Shown in pieces: positions 11,328-24,700 of a DNA stretch of 64,000 nt. Made by a program: the position numbers and the translations under genes. Under the pieces are notes generated by a model. That model was not told the origin of the DNA. It ran no database searches and worked only from the letters and a program-made list of their open reading frames with translations. The DNA is from Heterohyrax brucei (Eukaryota > Chordata > Mammalia > Hyracoidea > Procaviidae): the NCBI GenBank assembly GCA_028571685.1, contig CM053142.1, positions 72,131,296-72,195,295 of the forward strand, in the 5' to 3' direction. Position 1 is the first letter of the stretch. Each line of letters opens with the position of its first letter.

Positions 11328-12835
11328 GGGAATGCCAGCTTTGTTGGGGTGAGATGGCATCTTATGGGTTTTGATTTGGATTCCACTAATGGCTAGTGAT
11401 CGTGCACATGTCCTTATATATCTGTTATCTGTGTGGATGTCTTCTTTGGTGAAGTATCTATTCATGTTTTTGTCTAGTTTAAAATTGGGTTACTTGTGTT
11501 TTGTTGTTGAGGTTTTGCAGTATCCTGTAGATTTTAAATATTAGAAGCTGGTAGGATTTGTAATAGCCAACAGTTTTTAACAAGTGTGTAGATATCGTTT
11601 AACTCCTGTTGAAGCCATTGGATCAGTGTGTTTGATTTTTAGGATTTCCCAGCTGTCTGTTTATTTCTTCTGGAGTCTGTGTATTGTTAGCAAGATTTTA
11701 TATTCTATTTATACCATGTATTAGGGCTCCTAACATTATCCCTATTTTTTTCTTCAACATTCTCTCTTCATTTAGATTTTATATTTATGTATTTGGTATA
11801 TTTTGAGTTAGTTTTTATGCATGGTGTGAGATATATGTTTTGTTTGTTTTCTTTTTTATTTTTGAGATAAATATCTTGTTACGCTAATACCTTTAATTAA
11901 AGAGACTCTTTTCCTCAATTTATAGACTGTGGTCCTTTGACAAATATCAGCTGCTCATGGATGGATGATTCTATGCCTGGACCAGTTCATTTCCACTGGT
12001 CTATACCCATGTTATTGTATCAATATCAAATTGTTTTTACTGAAGTGGCAGAGTAATTTTTTTTTAAGTCAGATAGAATGAGGTCTCCCACTTTGTTCTC
12101 TTTCTTCAGTAAGGTTTTGCTTATTCAATTCTTTTGCCTTTTCTATATAAAGTTTGTAATTGATTTCTTCATCTCATTAAAATTTCCACTGGAATTGGAA
12201 TAGAAGTTTCCTTATATCTGTAGATTGCTTTGGGTATAACAGTCATTTTTACCATGTTGACTCTTCCTATTGATGTTCAAGGTGTTTCCCCTCTTATGTA
12301 AGTCTCTCTTGGTTTCTGGCAATAGTGTCTTGCAGTTTTCTTTGTATATGTCTTTTAAGTTACTAGTTAAATTTATTCCTAAGTATTTTATCTTCTTGGG
12401 GACTTTCATAAATAGTATTGATTTGGTGATTTCCTCTTTGATGTTTTCTTTGTCTATCTAGGGGAATTCAATTGACTTTACTATGCTTATTTTATATCCT
12501 GATAATTTGTTGGACTTCTTTTTTAGTTTTGTAAGTTTCCTTATGGATTCTTTAGAGTTTTCTGTGGATAAGATCATATGATCTGCAAAAAGAATTGCTT
12601 TTGCTTCATCTTTACCAGTTTAGGTGTCTTTTACTTCTTTATCTTGCCTGACGGCTTTGGCTAGAACCTTCAGCACAATGTTGAATAAAAGGGGTGAGAA
12701 ATTACATCTTTTTCTGGTTCCTATTCTCAAAGACATGCTTTCAGTCTCTCTCTACACACCTTTGCTGTATTATGTTTATCCATTAGAAAAAGAATCATTT
12801 ACATGTGCACTGTTTTCATAGAAATCTTATATTAA

Positions 12836-14309
12836 ACAGTACATCATTCTCTTTTTTTGAGGACATGAAGGAAAACCATTTTATTGAAAGGTCTCTGAGT
12901 ATATCTAGAAGGAATGAGAACAATAATGAGTTCTGATGCCTGTGGCCTAATTAGAATCTTCCTCGCCTCCCAGCCATCATAAACTAGTTCCTTTTTATAA
13001 TTATTGCATTTGTAGCTTTAAAAAAATGTTTTGAAGTAACTATTTGATTTCTTGTTTTATTTTTTAATTAATTAAATGATAATTAAGAACCCAAAGTTGA
13101 TTTTACTATACATAGGAACAGAAAGAGAAAAGGACCTATTGCAATTTGTTTCTCACATTATAAATGTAATGTCTACAAAGAGAAATCTGCATAATTTTGT
13201 ATGTAAATTGACTTAGGAAAACTACATATAAATTATATAATGAAATATGAGTATTAGAACTCAACATTTAATAAAATACTTGAACTTGGATGAAGAAATC
13301 TTGTGTAATGAGCTTTCTAGATGTTTGAAAGGTCTAGGCCTTATTGTCCATGCATTTTGAAAATAATACAATTCTCACAAATTAAAAATAAAAATATTCT
13401 GAGAAGTTATTTTGCACACATACAGGGATGCAGTTTTGATTCCAGAAAAAAACAAATGGTTTGAAGAAGCTAGGAACAGTGATTCCTAGAGGAGAGAGAA
13501 ATATAAATTAAACATTGGCTAATTTTGACATGATTAATTGAAACCTGCCTTCTCCCTTTTATTGAGATCAATCATAAGATAGTTTCTGCTCCTCCACCCA
13601 GCTGTATCTTTTGAAGCCTGACTTTAAACTGGAAATGAAGTCTTTGAAACTTTGAGTGAAAGAAAAATCACTGGTGGTGTGATTTTTGTCAAGGAATTCT
13701 TTAAAGTGAATATTTGGTTTTGTGAGTAAGAAAACCTCCAATTCAAAGAAAAATATTGGCTATCAATTTCTCTCTTTGACAGCATACATAAATTTATAAT
13801 GAAAGTCAGTACTCTTCTGTCTCAACTATTTTGTTTGTATTCTTCCCATGAGATAATTCTTTTTGTTACAGTTTTGATCATTATATTAGCTTTTCCTGAA
13901 ATGAACCAAAGATAAACTGTTTTTGTAATTATAACCTGGTATAAATCTCAAGCTGTTTTTATTTTAGGTACATCAAGTGAAGATTAAAAGTTGTTACTTT
14001 TCACATTGTCACCTAATCAAGTGTCAAGATCTTACATATTCTTTTCTGAGAACACAGGGCAATCATTATGGCTACAAGAAACAAAAAGTGTTAAATGTGA
14101 TGGTCAATGTCTGATTTCAGAAAATAACAGATTTCAAAAATTGTCCCCACTGAGAGAAGAATACTCCTGTTGCCTTTCAATTATGTATCAGATATTTGTT
14201 TCTCAGCTATCATATCAGTTGAGAGGGCATTAAAGAAGGAAGATACTGGCTTAAATGGATAACATTGGTCATCCAGTGTAAAGTGTCTTTTGGTCACTTA
14301 GTGTGTGAT
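12836..14309. other. Unassigned AT-rich stretch, no gene supported
   Basis: No coding exon, RNA gene or repeat family could be assigned with confidence. A segment after the pyrimidine-rich acceptor near 13870 reads as a short hydrophobic peptide, but it has no matching donor or homologous neighbour exon. Open frames here are short and show no domain. Confidence 0.4.
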
Positions 14310-15600
14310 AGATTATTTTTATATTGCCTTTCTGGCCATGGTATTATGACTCACACCAAGAGATGGGGTGGGACTACTATGCACCTAAGGTGCTTGTGGC
14401 CTTCCAAAGGATTGGACTCAATCAAATCAAATCAAATCAAATATCAAGTCAACCTCACTGCCTTCGAGTTGATTACAACTCACAGCGTCCTCAGCTTACT
14501 AATAATGCAAGTCCCACCACTGTGAGGGTGGGACTACACAAATAAAAGGTATAGAATCCTAAGAAGGGAATTGGTCAATATTACCATTTTGTGTTAAGCT
14601 TAAAATGAACCATCCTAGAGGTGGAAAGGAGGCCTCACTATCACCAAGAAGAAGAAATGTGAGAGGAGCTCCCCCTTTTGATCCAGAGTCTCTGCACTGA
14701 GGACTTTCTAGACTGATGAGACAGAAAGAGAGTTGTAACCAGGGATAGTGCCAGACAGAAAGAAACAATAGCAGAGAAACAGTGGCAGGGAACTGGCAGC
14801 AATAGAACAAGGAGATGGCCCAGCAGGCTTCCTGGCCTACAGAGCAAGGTGGCTACAGTGGGTGTCAGTGACATCACTGAGGAGCTATAGGTTTGAGGAC
14901 ACCCTGAGTCACCCTGTGGTCCATGGCGATGGAGGCAGTGACAGTATTAGCAGATGAGCTGACATCGCAGAGGGAACAGTTTGCAAACCTGTCATGTGGG
15001 TCAATCTGCCTACCCGAGGGCTTTCACTGACCAGAGCTGTCTTCCCTGGACAGGTTAGTAACACTGTGAGTTACCACACTTGATGACACCAACCTTAGTG
15101 GTAACTGGTGTGTGTGCTGACCTAAGGAGCGAGACAGTTGGGAGACATCTGGGCACTTACTGGCAAAGTTAAAAAGCTTGGTAACTGTCACCTGAATAGG
15201 GCAGAGGACGAGCCAGCCCAAAGGCTTGAGGGGCCAAGAGGCTGAAGGCCAGGGAGAGATCTGCCTGTAGGCAGAGCTGAGAAGCTTTCCTGACTGAAGA
15301 ACTGTATCCTAACTTGTTTCTAATCCTGAATTTTTACACGTTACTTCCCTAGTAAACCCCATAATTGTATATTCTGTAAGTTCTTTATAGCCATTGTGAT
15401 GAATTCTCAAACCCAGCGGATAAGTACAGAGCACTGTAGGAGGGACAGTTAGTGTCAAAATTTGCAAGCAAGGCCGAGGGGTGGAGGCATGTCTGATCTC
15501 TGCCTCACAGAAATCAGCCATCGGTTGCTGATGGTGATTGTCCTTCCCCTTTGTGAAGGCAGAGGGGATCAGACACCTTCCCCCCACGCCATTTTTGCGG
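14310..15600 (+). repeat. Long LTR-like element (about 1.3 kb) with a short SINE-like insert
   Basis: GC-richer than its surroundings, this block resembles 18930-19415 plus 25043-25285 plus 25851-26150, which form a second, interrupted copy. Shared units include the CCAAGAAGAAGA / CCACTAAGAAAGAAGAGCC region, the CAGAGTCTCTGCACTGAG / CAGAATCCCTGTGCTAGAA region, and the TTACTTCCCTA...AAACCCC / TTACTTCCCTAACAAACTCC region. I judge it an endogenous-retrovirus LTR without coding genes. An insert near 14408-14520 (repeated AATCA units and SINE-like sequence) interrupts it. Confidence 0.5.
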
Positions 15601-16959
15601 TTCCGTTGTATTAGCCATACTCAATCCAGGCCTATCTGACTGGGTTCTTTTTATTTTTTAATTATACTTCTTCCCACTCTTAATTGTATTCTATGTTCTT
15701 CATCTTGAAAATACCTTTTGCTGCACTTAAGAGGAGAAAGGTTTTGTATATTTATGAAGAAATTTGGTAAATATGGCTGTGTATGTGATATATATGTGTC
15801 TATATATACGGCTTTCTATCCAATTTAATTTTTTTTTTTCTTTTTTGGTCAGTGACAAAATGTCTGTTATAGTCTCTGAGAAGACACATGCTGCATTTTT
15901 TTCCCCTGTTTGTTTTCACTATGAAATGGCATAATGAACACTGAAGGATCCAGTTGAGCGACCATCTCTGTTTTGGATGTAGAATTAAGAGGAGCAAAAC
16001 AAATAAATGTGAAAAGGCATATAACATAAAAAATAATACTGCCAAGAGCCAATTAATATATCCTTAATTTTTATTACTCTGACTGCCTTAGTTTGTATTG
16101 CTGCAAAACAAATTACCACTATTTTAGAGATTTAAAACATGTATTATCTTAACAGTTGTTACGAATCAGGATTCTGGGCTCAGGTGAACTGATTCTTTTG
16201 CTCAGGGTCTCACAAGGCTGGACACGTTCTTTGGCAAGGACACAGACTCAGAGGAAGCTCAGTGTCCTCTTCCAAACTCCTTGGCAGAGTTTTTAATTTC
16301 TTATTCTAAATCTGAGGTTCTTAGCTCCTGGAGCACACTCTTCTTCATTGGCATCTCATATCACCAGCTGATAGCTTTTTGTAATGAACACAGTTCACAC
16401 TTTATGAAATTGCCCTGTAGGAACTGAGATGTGAGACAAGGAAAGAAAGGAAACAGGACACCAGTTAATCTCCACCCAGATCACTATACTGAGTTCAAAG
16501 AATGAAAATCTGTGTCCACGCAAGTTTTATACTCATGCATTCTTCTCATTTGAATATTGGTTCAGACACAAATGCCTACACACTTGGCAGCCCAAGGTTG
16601 CCTCGCCAGTGCAAGGAAAGTTCTGAAAGCGAAATCCCAATTGTTTCACGTATTTCCAAACACTTAAATGAGTATTACTTTTCTCCATGCCTTAGATCTT
16701 GCAAATTCTCTTAACACAAATTTAAATAGAGGTTAAAGAAAATGAAAACAAACTACAGTGACATTATTACAGGATTGTGTGCCATACTAAATTGTCATGT
16801 CTTCCCTGTCTCCTTACAAATCAGAAATTCTTTTAGAGTTCTTTGTTTGCTCTTTGGCTGAATACCAGAGATTCTTTGTGTATACTGTCCATGGGGGAAA
16901 AGAAAAAGGTGACTTGGATAAGCTAAAAGGTTTTCTATATACAACTCAACATTTTAAAA
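15601..16959. other. Mixed intergenic sequence; one unnamed interspersed-repeat fragment at 16085-16420
   Basis: 16085-16420 begins CTGCCTTAGTTTGTATTGCTG and contains CAGGGTCTCACAAGGCTGG, words seen in a widespread old mammalian repeat whose family I cannot name. At about 16690-16830 there is similarity to the 3' flank of KLRD1 copy 1 (CTTGCAAATTCTC...ACACAAATTTAAATA and TGCCATACTAAATT). No exon was found. Confidence 0.4.
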
Positions 16960-17735
16960 GACAGAGTAGCAGGGGCAGGAGTCTGGGACCATGGTTTCAA
17001 GGGACATAGAGGTCAGTTGGCATAACTAGGTTTTTTCTAATAAATTGTTCTGCATCCCATATTGGTGAGTGGTGTCTGTGTCTAAAAAAGCCAGCAAGCT
17101 GCCATCTAAGGAGCATCAATCTGTCCCAACCTACTTGAAGCAGATGAAAACCAAGAACATCAAAGGCATCTAGACGATTGGGAGACTACATCAGCATAAG
17201 ACCAGAAGAACTAGGTGGTTCCCAGCCACCATCAAAGACTGACCTTCCAGGAAATACAAAGTACAGTCTCTAACAAAGCTGTAAAAAAAAAGGAGTTCAG
17301 ATCTAGAATTCTGTTAAAAGACCAGATTTGAGGATCTGATATTCTAGATGGTCCTCTGAGAACACGACCCCTGGACTTGTTCCTAGCCCAGAAGTGAAGC
17401 CAGTATTGATGCCAACTCTTCAGACAAAAATTAGACTGGACTATGGGACACAGAGTGAAGCACATGGTGTGTGTACTCCTTGGCTTAATGTGCATACGAG
17501 GCTGTCCAGCTGATTTCTCTTTAGAGGGGAGAGGGAACTTTGAAGAGGTGGGGACAAGTGTTGGTTGAATGGATACCAGAATTATAGGGTAGAAAGGAAG
17601 AGCATCTTGTCACAGGGTAAGGAGAGCAGATAGAGTTCTACAAAGGTGTGTGTTTAAGGGTTTCTATAGAAAGTTGACCTTGATTGTAAACTTTCATTTA
17701 ATCACAATAAAAATAAAATTCAAAAATAAAATAAA
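16960..17735 (+). mobile_element. L1 3' UTR fragment (sense), 5'-truncated
   Basis: It matches the 3' UTR of the antisense L1 at 39341-46527 when that is reversed: 'agcaggggcaggagtctgg', 'gccagcaagctgccatcta' and 'accagaagaactaggtgg' occur in order. It ends in an A-rich AATAAAAATAAAATTC tail near 17705-17735. Confidence 0.75.
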
Positions 17736-18142
17736 ATAATTGCTGATGCGTATTATGCTTTCAATGGTCTTAATCAGGGACAGATTACCCAATATGTAAC
17801 CATGTGCTTAGGGCATCAATAAGACACTGGCACCAACTGTCCAAAGCAAAGACTCATAGACACCAACTAAATAGGACATGAGGTGAAGAGAGTGCTACAG
17901 TAGAAGGGAACTGGCAGGACACTAAATGAAATTGGTGCCAGCTCCAGAACTTGAGAATGTACCATCTGGAAATAAAGTTCATACAGAGTCATGTGAGTGC
18001 CCATCACAATGTGCTATGAGGTATGACTCTTCTACCACTTCTTCACTTTTCTTTAACAGCTATTTCCAACAGTTCCTTCCCATATTGAAACTCCTTATTG
18101 CAGTGAGTCTCTTCAAAGTATACTATTTCCACAAGAGGTAAG
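17736..18142. other. Short unassigned intergenic stretch
   Basis: Nothing recognisable: no repeat consensus, exon or RNA gene. The open frame at 17926-18141 has no domain and runs to the edge of the neighbouring LTR. Confidence 0.35.
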
Positions 18143-18677
18143 TGTCATGAACCAAATTGTGTCCTCTCAAAATATGTGTCAACTTGGTTAGGTCCTGATC
18201 CCCATTATTGTGTGGTTGTCCTCCATTTTATAATTTTCCTATGTGTTACAAGTCACAATCTCTGCCTGTGATTAAAGTGGATTAGGGTGAGAAGGAACAC
18301 CTTTGCTTGGGTCACATGCTTGAGTAAATGTAAAGGTGGTTTCCCTAGAGAGTGGCCTGCACAACCTTTTATCTCAAAAGAGACGCAAGGGGAGGGAAGC
18401 AAACAAAGAGCTGAGAACATCATAACAACAAGAAAACGGTACCAATAACAGAATATATTGTTTGGACCTGGGGTTCCTGTGCAGAGAAGCTCTTAGTTTA
18501 AGGGAAGATTGGTGACAAAGACCTTCCTCCAGAGCCAGCAGAGAGGGAAAGACTTCCCTTGGAGCCAATGTCCTAAATTTGGACTTCTTGTCTACTAGAC
18601 TGTGAAACACTACATTTCACTTTGTCAAAGCTGTCCACTTGTAGAGTTTCTGTTATAGCAGCACTGTATAACTAAGA
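18143..18677 (+). repeat. MaLR-type solo LTR (sense)
   Basis: Starts TGTCATGAACCAAATTGTGT and contains GTCAACTTGGTTAGGTCC and GGGGTTCCTGTGCAGAGAAG. It ends near CTGTTATAGCAGCACTGTAT. Same family as the copies at 9961, 26153 and 26690. Confidence 0.65.
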
Positions 18678-18689
18678 AAAAGATCTTTC

Positions 18690-18895
18690 TCTTCTTCTGT
18701 TGAACCTTTTGTTGAACCTGGCATGATGTCCTTCTGTATAGACTGGTCCCCCTGATAACACATGCACAACAAATGAGCCCAAGGCTCACCATCCTTACTT
18801 CTAAGGAACATTCTGGCTGTAATTTTTTCAAGGCAGGTTTGTTGTTTCTTTTGGCAGTCCATAGTCTATTTAATATTCTTCATTACAGTGCAGTG
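18690..18895 (-). mobile_element. RTE (BovB-like) 3' fragment, antisense
   Basis: GGCATGATGTCCTTCTGTA, CATCCTTACTTCTAAGGAACA and TTTTGGCAGTCCATAGT follow the order of the reverse complement of the afrotherian RTE 3' coding region. It is short and inactive. Confidence 0.7.
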
Positions 18896-19435
18896 AATTA
18901 CATAATGTGGCCCTTATAGCAATAGTCTTTGTAACTCCCACCATATGACTGGGGCAGATTATGCAATTTAAGCCCTCACACCCACCAGGGGACTGGACAG
19001 TTTGCTAATAATCTAAATAAGTTTCTGCATGGAACAATTACAAGTGTTGGACCATGGAAATAAAGTGTACAGAAGCCTAATGAGAAGATTATTCAGCTTC
19101 ACTAGGCTTCAAATAAATTGTCCCAGAGATTAGAAAGCAGAAACTTATGACCACTAAGAAAGAAGAGCCAGGAGTGGAGTACATCCTTTGGATCCAGAAT
19201 CCCTGTGCTAGAATCTGTAGACCACAGACACAGACAGAGAGAAGGTTATAACACCAGAGATGGGCAGAGATGGTAAAAAGCAGCAGCATAAAAATGACAG
19301 CAGCAGAATGAACAGAACTAAGAAACCTGCAGGAGAAGGCACACAGTGGATGTGCCAAGCCAAAATGCAAGAGAGCTGACCACCTCCATGCAGGAGGCTT
19401 ATTGATGGAGCAGGGTGCCTCCATAGGTGTGGAGT

Positions 19436-19444
19436 CAAGATGGC
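19436..19444 (+). promoter_or_regulatory. YY1-type site at the L1 5' end
   Basis: CAAGATGGC lies within the first 20 bases of the L1. In primate L1 a YY1 site of this sequence near the start sets accurate transcription initiation. Here the role is inferred from position and sequence. The L1 at 39341-46527 has the changed version CAGGATGGC. Confidence 0.5.
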
Positions 19445-20332
19445 AGACTAAACATGTGTCTCCCTAAGTCCCTCTGGAAACTAACTCCTGAACTGATAAT
19501 TAAACAGAGTCTTCTGGACACCTAGTGAGCCCTAGAACACAGCATACGGCTGTCTATTTTGTCTACATATCACTGAGGGGGCAACTTCTCTATTGCCAAC
19601 CCCTGCCCTTGATCAGCGCCAGCTGTCACGTACTGAAAGAAAATCAGCATTTTAACATTTTTTTTTTCTGTCTTAGCCAGTGGGAGGGGTTGAGGTTTGA
19701 CTGGAAGCAAGGCTCAGACACACTGCTGATGAGATCAGTGAGAGGAGTCACCACATTTTGAAAGCCTGGACTTGGAATCTGTGCCACTCAGAACCTCTGA
19801 CCTCTCTCTCCCAGAATCTCTGAATCTCCACCATCGAATAGCCTTTTCCAAGGTGGGTGGGGGAGCTTGCATGGGATGCCATCTTGATTCACTGGGAGGG
19901 GGTGTTTCCTATACAGAGGCTTCAACTGGACCTAATTCCCAGATTGGGAAGCAATGCCTGCCCGGAGAGTGCTTTTCGGGCAGTAAAGCAGTCTTTGATA
20001 TAGTGGTGCTCACTTTGCCAGCTGGGAAGAGGGATTTGCGCTCCTGAAAGCCTAACTTTGGAAAGTGTCAGATACCTTTTACCTTTCAGTAGAGAAATAA
20101 CTGCAGCGCATCTGGATGGCATCTCTTCTAGCCTTTACTGTCTCACATTATATAGTCAGCTGATGGCTCTCCAGTGGCTTTATAAGTGGTGCTATGTGTT
20201 TGCCATTCAGGAGGTGGAGGCTGCAACCCCAGAGATTCCACTGAGCCCAGTCAAGTGGAAGTGTCAACTTCCTTTTCAGATCAAGATTTAGATCCCATTA
20301 AGGTAACACCGGAGAAACAAAACAACCTCCAG

Positions 20333-21268
20333 ATGCCCAAAAAGCAACAAACTTTGAACCAGAACATTAGGAAGAATTCACCTATGGCTTCAGAAGGCCC
20401 ACAAAAGAAAGATTCAAAGAATGTTCCAGACAAAGAAGTCTTTCTGAAACTATCGGAGGGCAAGGACAAAAGGATTATATAGAGAGCCCTCCTAGACCTT
20501 ACGCAAAATGCAGCAGAGCAAAATGAAAAATTAAGCAAGATGTTTGATCTGATGAAACACCAGTACTCTGAAGTCCAACAGGTCAATAATAAAATCAAAG
20601 AGATAGAATATTCAGTTCAAAGCCAAGGAAACAGAATGGAAGAAACGGAAAATAGACCTTCTGACTTGGAAGAGAGAGCTACTGAGTCCTATGAGGAGTA
20701 ATCAGAAAAAAAGAAACAAGAAAAATGAAGAAGCATTAAGAAGCATGCGGGACTCTATTAAAAGGAACAACCTACAATGAATTTGAGTTCTGAACAGGGT
20801 GGGACACCTGAGAACACAAGAGTACAATGGCAGAGCTGCTGACAGAAAACTTCCTGGAAATTATGAAAGAAGAGAATATAGATATCCAAGATACATATAG
20901 AATGCCACTGAATATAGATCCTAACACAAAGACTCCAAGACATATTATAATTAAGCTTAACAAAATAAAACACAACCAGAAACTCTTAAAGGCAGCAAGA
21001 TTCAAAGCAAAGCTAACATTCAGAGGGAAACCCTGTACGCATTCAGCTGATTTCTCAGCAGAAATGATGCTTGCACAGAGATGATGGGATGACACATTCA
21101 AAGCCTTGAAGGAGAAAAACTTCCAGCCAAGAATTATATATCCTGCAAAACTATCTTGCAAATATGAAAATGAAATCATTTGCAGATAAACAGAAACTCA
21201 GAAACTGTAAAAACCAAACCAAAGCTACAAGAAATACTGAAAGAAGCTTTTGGCTTAGAAGAACAAAA
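20333..21268 (+). pseudogene. L1 ORF1 (RNA-binding protein), broken
   Basis: ORF1p is the nucleic-acid-binding chaperone of L1 particles. The frame opens MPKKQQTLNQN at 20333 and breaks at a TAG at 20480-20482. It continues through a charged, coiled-coil-like part to the C-terminal block KAARFKAKLTFRGKP near 20990-21035, and a further stop follows MMLAQR near 21082. A 42-base SINE-tail micro-insertion (21271-21312) sits just past the end. Confidence 0.75.
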
Positions 21269-21270
21269 TC

Positions 21271-21312
21271 CAGCCAGGCAAGTGCTGTCGAGTTGGATCC
21301 GACTCATGGCGA
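21271..21312 (-). mobile_element. Ultra-short SINE/RTE-tail insertion in L1
   Basis: About 42 bases containing AGTGCTGTCGAGTTGGATCC and then GACTCATG, inserted in L1 sequence. The flanks GAACAAAATC (left) and GAACAAATC (right) look like a 9-10 base target duplication. The L1 at 44583 has the uninterrupted sequence. Confidence 0.7.
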
Positions 21313-21758
21313 GAACAAATCATTAATTTTATATTTTAGGAGGAAATACAGGACACATCATCCAGAAACCTACTCACTTAGGGAAGACTCCAAACTCAAA
21401 GCTGTGATATTAAAAGAAGTGATCCAGTGATCATATCAAGAAAACTGTGATGTAATCATATTAAAAAAAAAAGAGATGTACTACAGTCATTATAGTCCTT
21501 CCAGATGGAGAAGCAGTTAATAAGACCTGTGGTAGTTAAAAATGGGTTTAAACCGAGATTATTAAGGGGGATTAGAGGGGTAGCCACAAAGTACAATAAA
21601 GATGCAACATATCAAATCAAGAAACGTAATACAGGAGTCTCAACAACCATAAAATCAACCCTGAAAAAGATGAAAAATCAACTCATAAAGAAGAATGTCA
21701 CAGAACAGGATAATAAGAACAACAGAGAGAACATCAGCACAAAAATAAACATACCACA

Positions 21759-24700
21759 ATGACAGCAGTAAACACATACCTATCACTAATTACATTGAAT
21801 GTGAATGGACTGAATGCTCCAGTGAAGAGACATCGAGTGACATCTTGGATCAGAAGACATGACCCATCTATATGTTGCCTACAAGAAACTCACTTTAGAC
21901 TGAGAGATAGGAACAGACTGAAAATTAAAGGATGGAAGAATATATATCAAGCTAACATTGAACAAAGAAGAGCAGGTTTGGCAATTCTAATCTCAGATAA
22001 AATAGATTTTGCTGTAAAATCCACCATCGTGGACAAAGCTGGACACTATTTATTGATGAAACATTCAGTACACAAGCAGGATTTAACAATACTAAATATT
22101 TATGCACCCAATACCAGAGTATCTAAATACATCAAAGAAACATTGACTACACTCAGAGATGAGGTAGATGGCTCCACGATAATAGTGGGACACTTCAACA
22201 CTCTACTCTCAATATTGGACAGATCATCTAGAAAAAAGCTCAGTAAAGACACAGAAGATCTTATTGCCACAATTAACCAACTAGAACTCATTGACATATA
22301 CAGAACTTTCTATCCATCATCAGACAACTTCACCTTCTTCTCCAGTACACGCAGAACATTCTCCAGAAGAGACCATGTGTTAGGACATAAAGGAAATCTC
22401 AACAAATCCATACCATTGAATTATTGCAAAGCATCTTCTCAGGCCACAAAGCCATTACAGTCAAAATCTATAGCAGAAAAAATATAGATAGAAAATGGAA
22501 CACATGGAAACTGAATAATATCTTGCTCGAAAGGCCATGGGTTGTAGAAGAAATCAAGGATGAAATAAAGAAATTTCTGGATTCCAGCGAGAATGAGAAC
22601 ACTTCTTACCAGAACCCGTGGGATACAGCCAAAGCAGTGCTCAGAGGTCAGTTTGTCTCTATAAATGCACACATCTGGAAGGAAGAAAGGAACCAAATCA
22701 AAGATCTAACCCTACAGCTTGAACAAGTAGAGACACAGAGAGCAAAAAAAGGAACCTCTCAGGCACCAGAAGAAAACAGATCATAAAGATTAGAGCAGAA
22801 CTAAACGAATTAGGGAAGAACAATTGGAAAGACCAAAAGCTTTTTTTTTTGAAAAGAGCAACAAAATTGACAAACCATTGGCTAAACTTACTAAAGAAAA
22901 ACTAGAAAGGAAACAAATAACCCAAGTAAGAAATGAGAGAGGTGTTGTCACAACAGATCCATCAGAAATCAAAAAATCATAACAGAATACTGCGAAAGAC
23001 TGTACTCTAACAAATTTGAAAACCCAGAGGAAATGGACCAATTCTTAGATTCATATCACCTACCAAAATTATCACAAGGTGAAGCAGAACAACTTAATAA
23101 ACCCATCACAAAGGAAGAGATTGAAAAAGTCATCAAAAAAACTACCAACCAAAAAAAGACTGGGCCCAGATGGCTTTAGCACAGAATTCTACCAACCTTT
23201 TACAGAAGGGTTAACTCCAATACTAATGAGACTATTTCACAGCATGGAAAGGGATGGGATACTTGCAGATTCATTCTATGAAGCCAGCATAGCCCTGATA
23301 CCAAAGCCAGGGCAAGACCCAACCAAAAAGCAGAACTACAGACCAATATCATTCATGAATCTAGATGCAAAAATCTTCAACAAAATCCTTGCCAAAAGAA
23401 TTCAACAACATATCAAAAAAATAATTCATCACGACCAAGTTGGATTCACACCTGGGATGCAAGGCTGGTTCAACATCAGAAAAACAATTAATGTGATCAA
23501 CCACATTAATAACACAAAAGATAAGAATCACCTGATTTTGTCAATTGATACAGAAAAGGCATTTGATAAAGTCCAACACACATTTATGCTAAAAACTCTC
23601 AGCAAAATAAGAATAGACAGCAAATTCCTCAGTGCAATAAGGGCCATTTATACAAGGCCAACTGCCTAAATCATCCTGAATGGAGAGAGACTGAAACAAT
23701 TCCCCTTGAGAACGGGAACTAGACAAGGATGCCCACTCTTACCTCTCCTGTTCAACATTGTATTAGAAGTTCTAGCCAGAACAATTAGACAAGGCCAAGA
23801 AATACAGGGCATCTACTTGGCAAAGAGGAAGTAAAAATCACCCTATTTGCAGATGATATGATTGTATATGCAGAGAATCTGAAAGAATCTGTAAGTAAGC
23901 TGCTCAAATTGATAGAAGAGTTCAGCAAAGTGTGAGGACACAAGATAGGCATAAGTAAATAAGTAGGATTCCTTTATACCAACAAAGAGATTATTAAAGA
24001 AGAAATCACCAAATCATACTATTTGCTATAGCCCCCAAGATCATAAAATGTCTAGGAATAAATCTAACCAGAGAAATAACAGATCTTTCCAAAAAGAACT
24101 ACAAGGCCTTACTGCAAGAAACTAAGAGAGACACAAATTGAGAAACCTACCCCGCTCATGGATAAGAAGGCTTAACATTGTTAAAATGTCTATTTTACCC
24201 AAAGCAATTTACATGCATAATGCAATCCCAATACATACTCCAGTGACATTTTTTAATGAGATGGAGATACAAATCACCAACTTTGGAAAAGGAAAAAGTC
24301 CAGGATAAGTAAAGCACTAATGAAGAAGAAGAACATACTGGAAAGCCTCTCACTCCCTGACTTTAGAACCTATTACACTGCCACAGTTGTCAAAACAGCC
24401 TGGTTCTTGTACAAAAAGAGACAGATAGATCAATGGAACAGAACTGAGACGCCAGAGATGACACCATGTGCCTATGAACAGTTGATATTTGATAAAGACA
24501 TTAAACTGGGGCAAAAACAATCTCTGCAACAAATAGTGCTGGCAAAATTGGATACCCATCTGCAAAAAATTGAAACAAGACCCATATCTCACATCTTATA
24601 TAAAAACCACACAAACTGGATAAAAGACCTAAATATCAAATCTAAAATGATAAAGCTCATCCAAGAAAAACTAGGATCAACAGTGGAAGTTTTAATACAC

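Larger units (their letters stand above)
9222..12835 (-). mobile_element. 5'-truncated L1 (minus), 3' UTR plus ORF2 C-terminal half
   Basis: A poly-T run at about 9225-9250 marks the 3' tail. Antisense L1 3' UTR follows to about 10735, and then the ORF2 C-terminal part. Reverse-strand peptides include [11 protein letters not shown] near 12370-12400, and the antisense of the reverse-transcriptase block RQGCPLSP...LFN is recognisable near 12670-12700. An LTR (9961-10463) and an AfroSINE (11165-11327) were inserted later. It is broken by many stops and looks older than the L1s at 27428 and 39341. Confidence 0.8.

Noticed and set aside
13868..13915. Possible hydrophobic exon after a pyrimidine tract (a membrane-helix-like peptide)
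   Set aside because: There is no convincing donor, no neighbouring exon and no similarity to KLRD1 exon 2.
14410..14445. AATCAAATCAAATCAAATC as a direct-repeat array
   Set aside because: A short simple repeat linked to a SINE-like insert. There is no spacer-repeat structure, so it is not CRISPR-like.
21759..22487. 242-codon plus-strand frame that looks like an endonuclease gene
   Set aside because: It is the endonuclease part of the L1 at 19428 and is followed by frameshifts.
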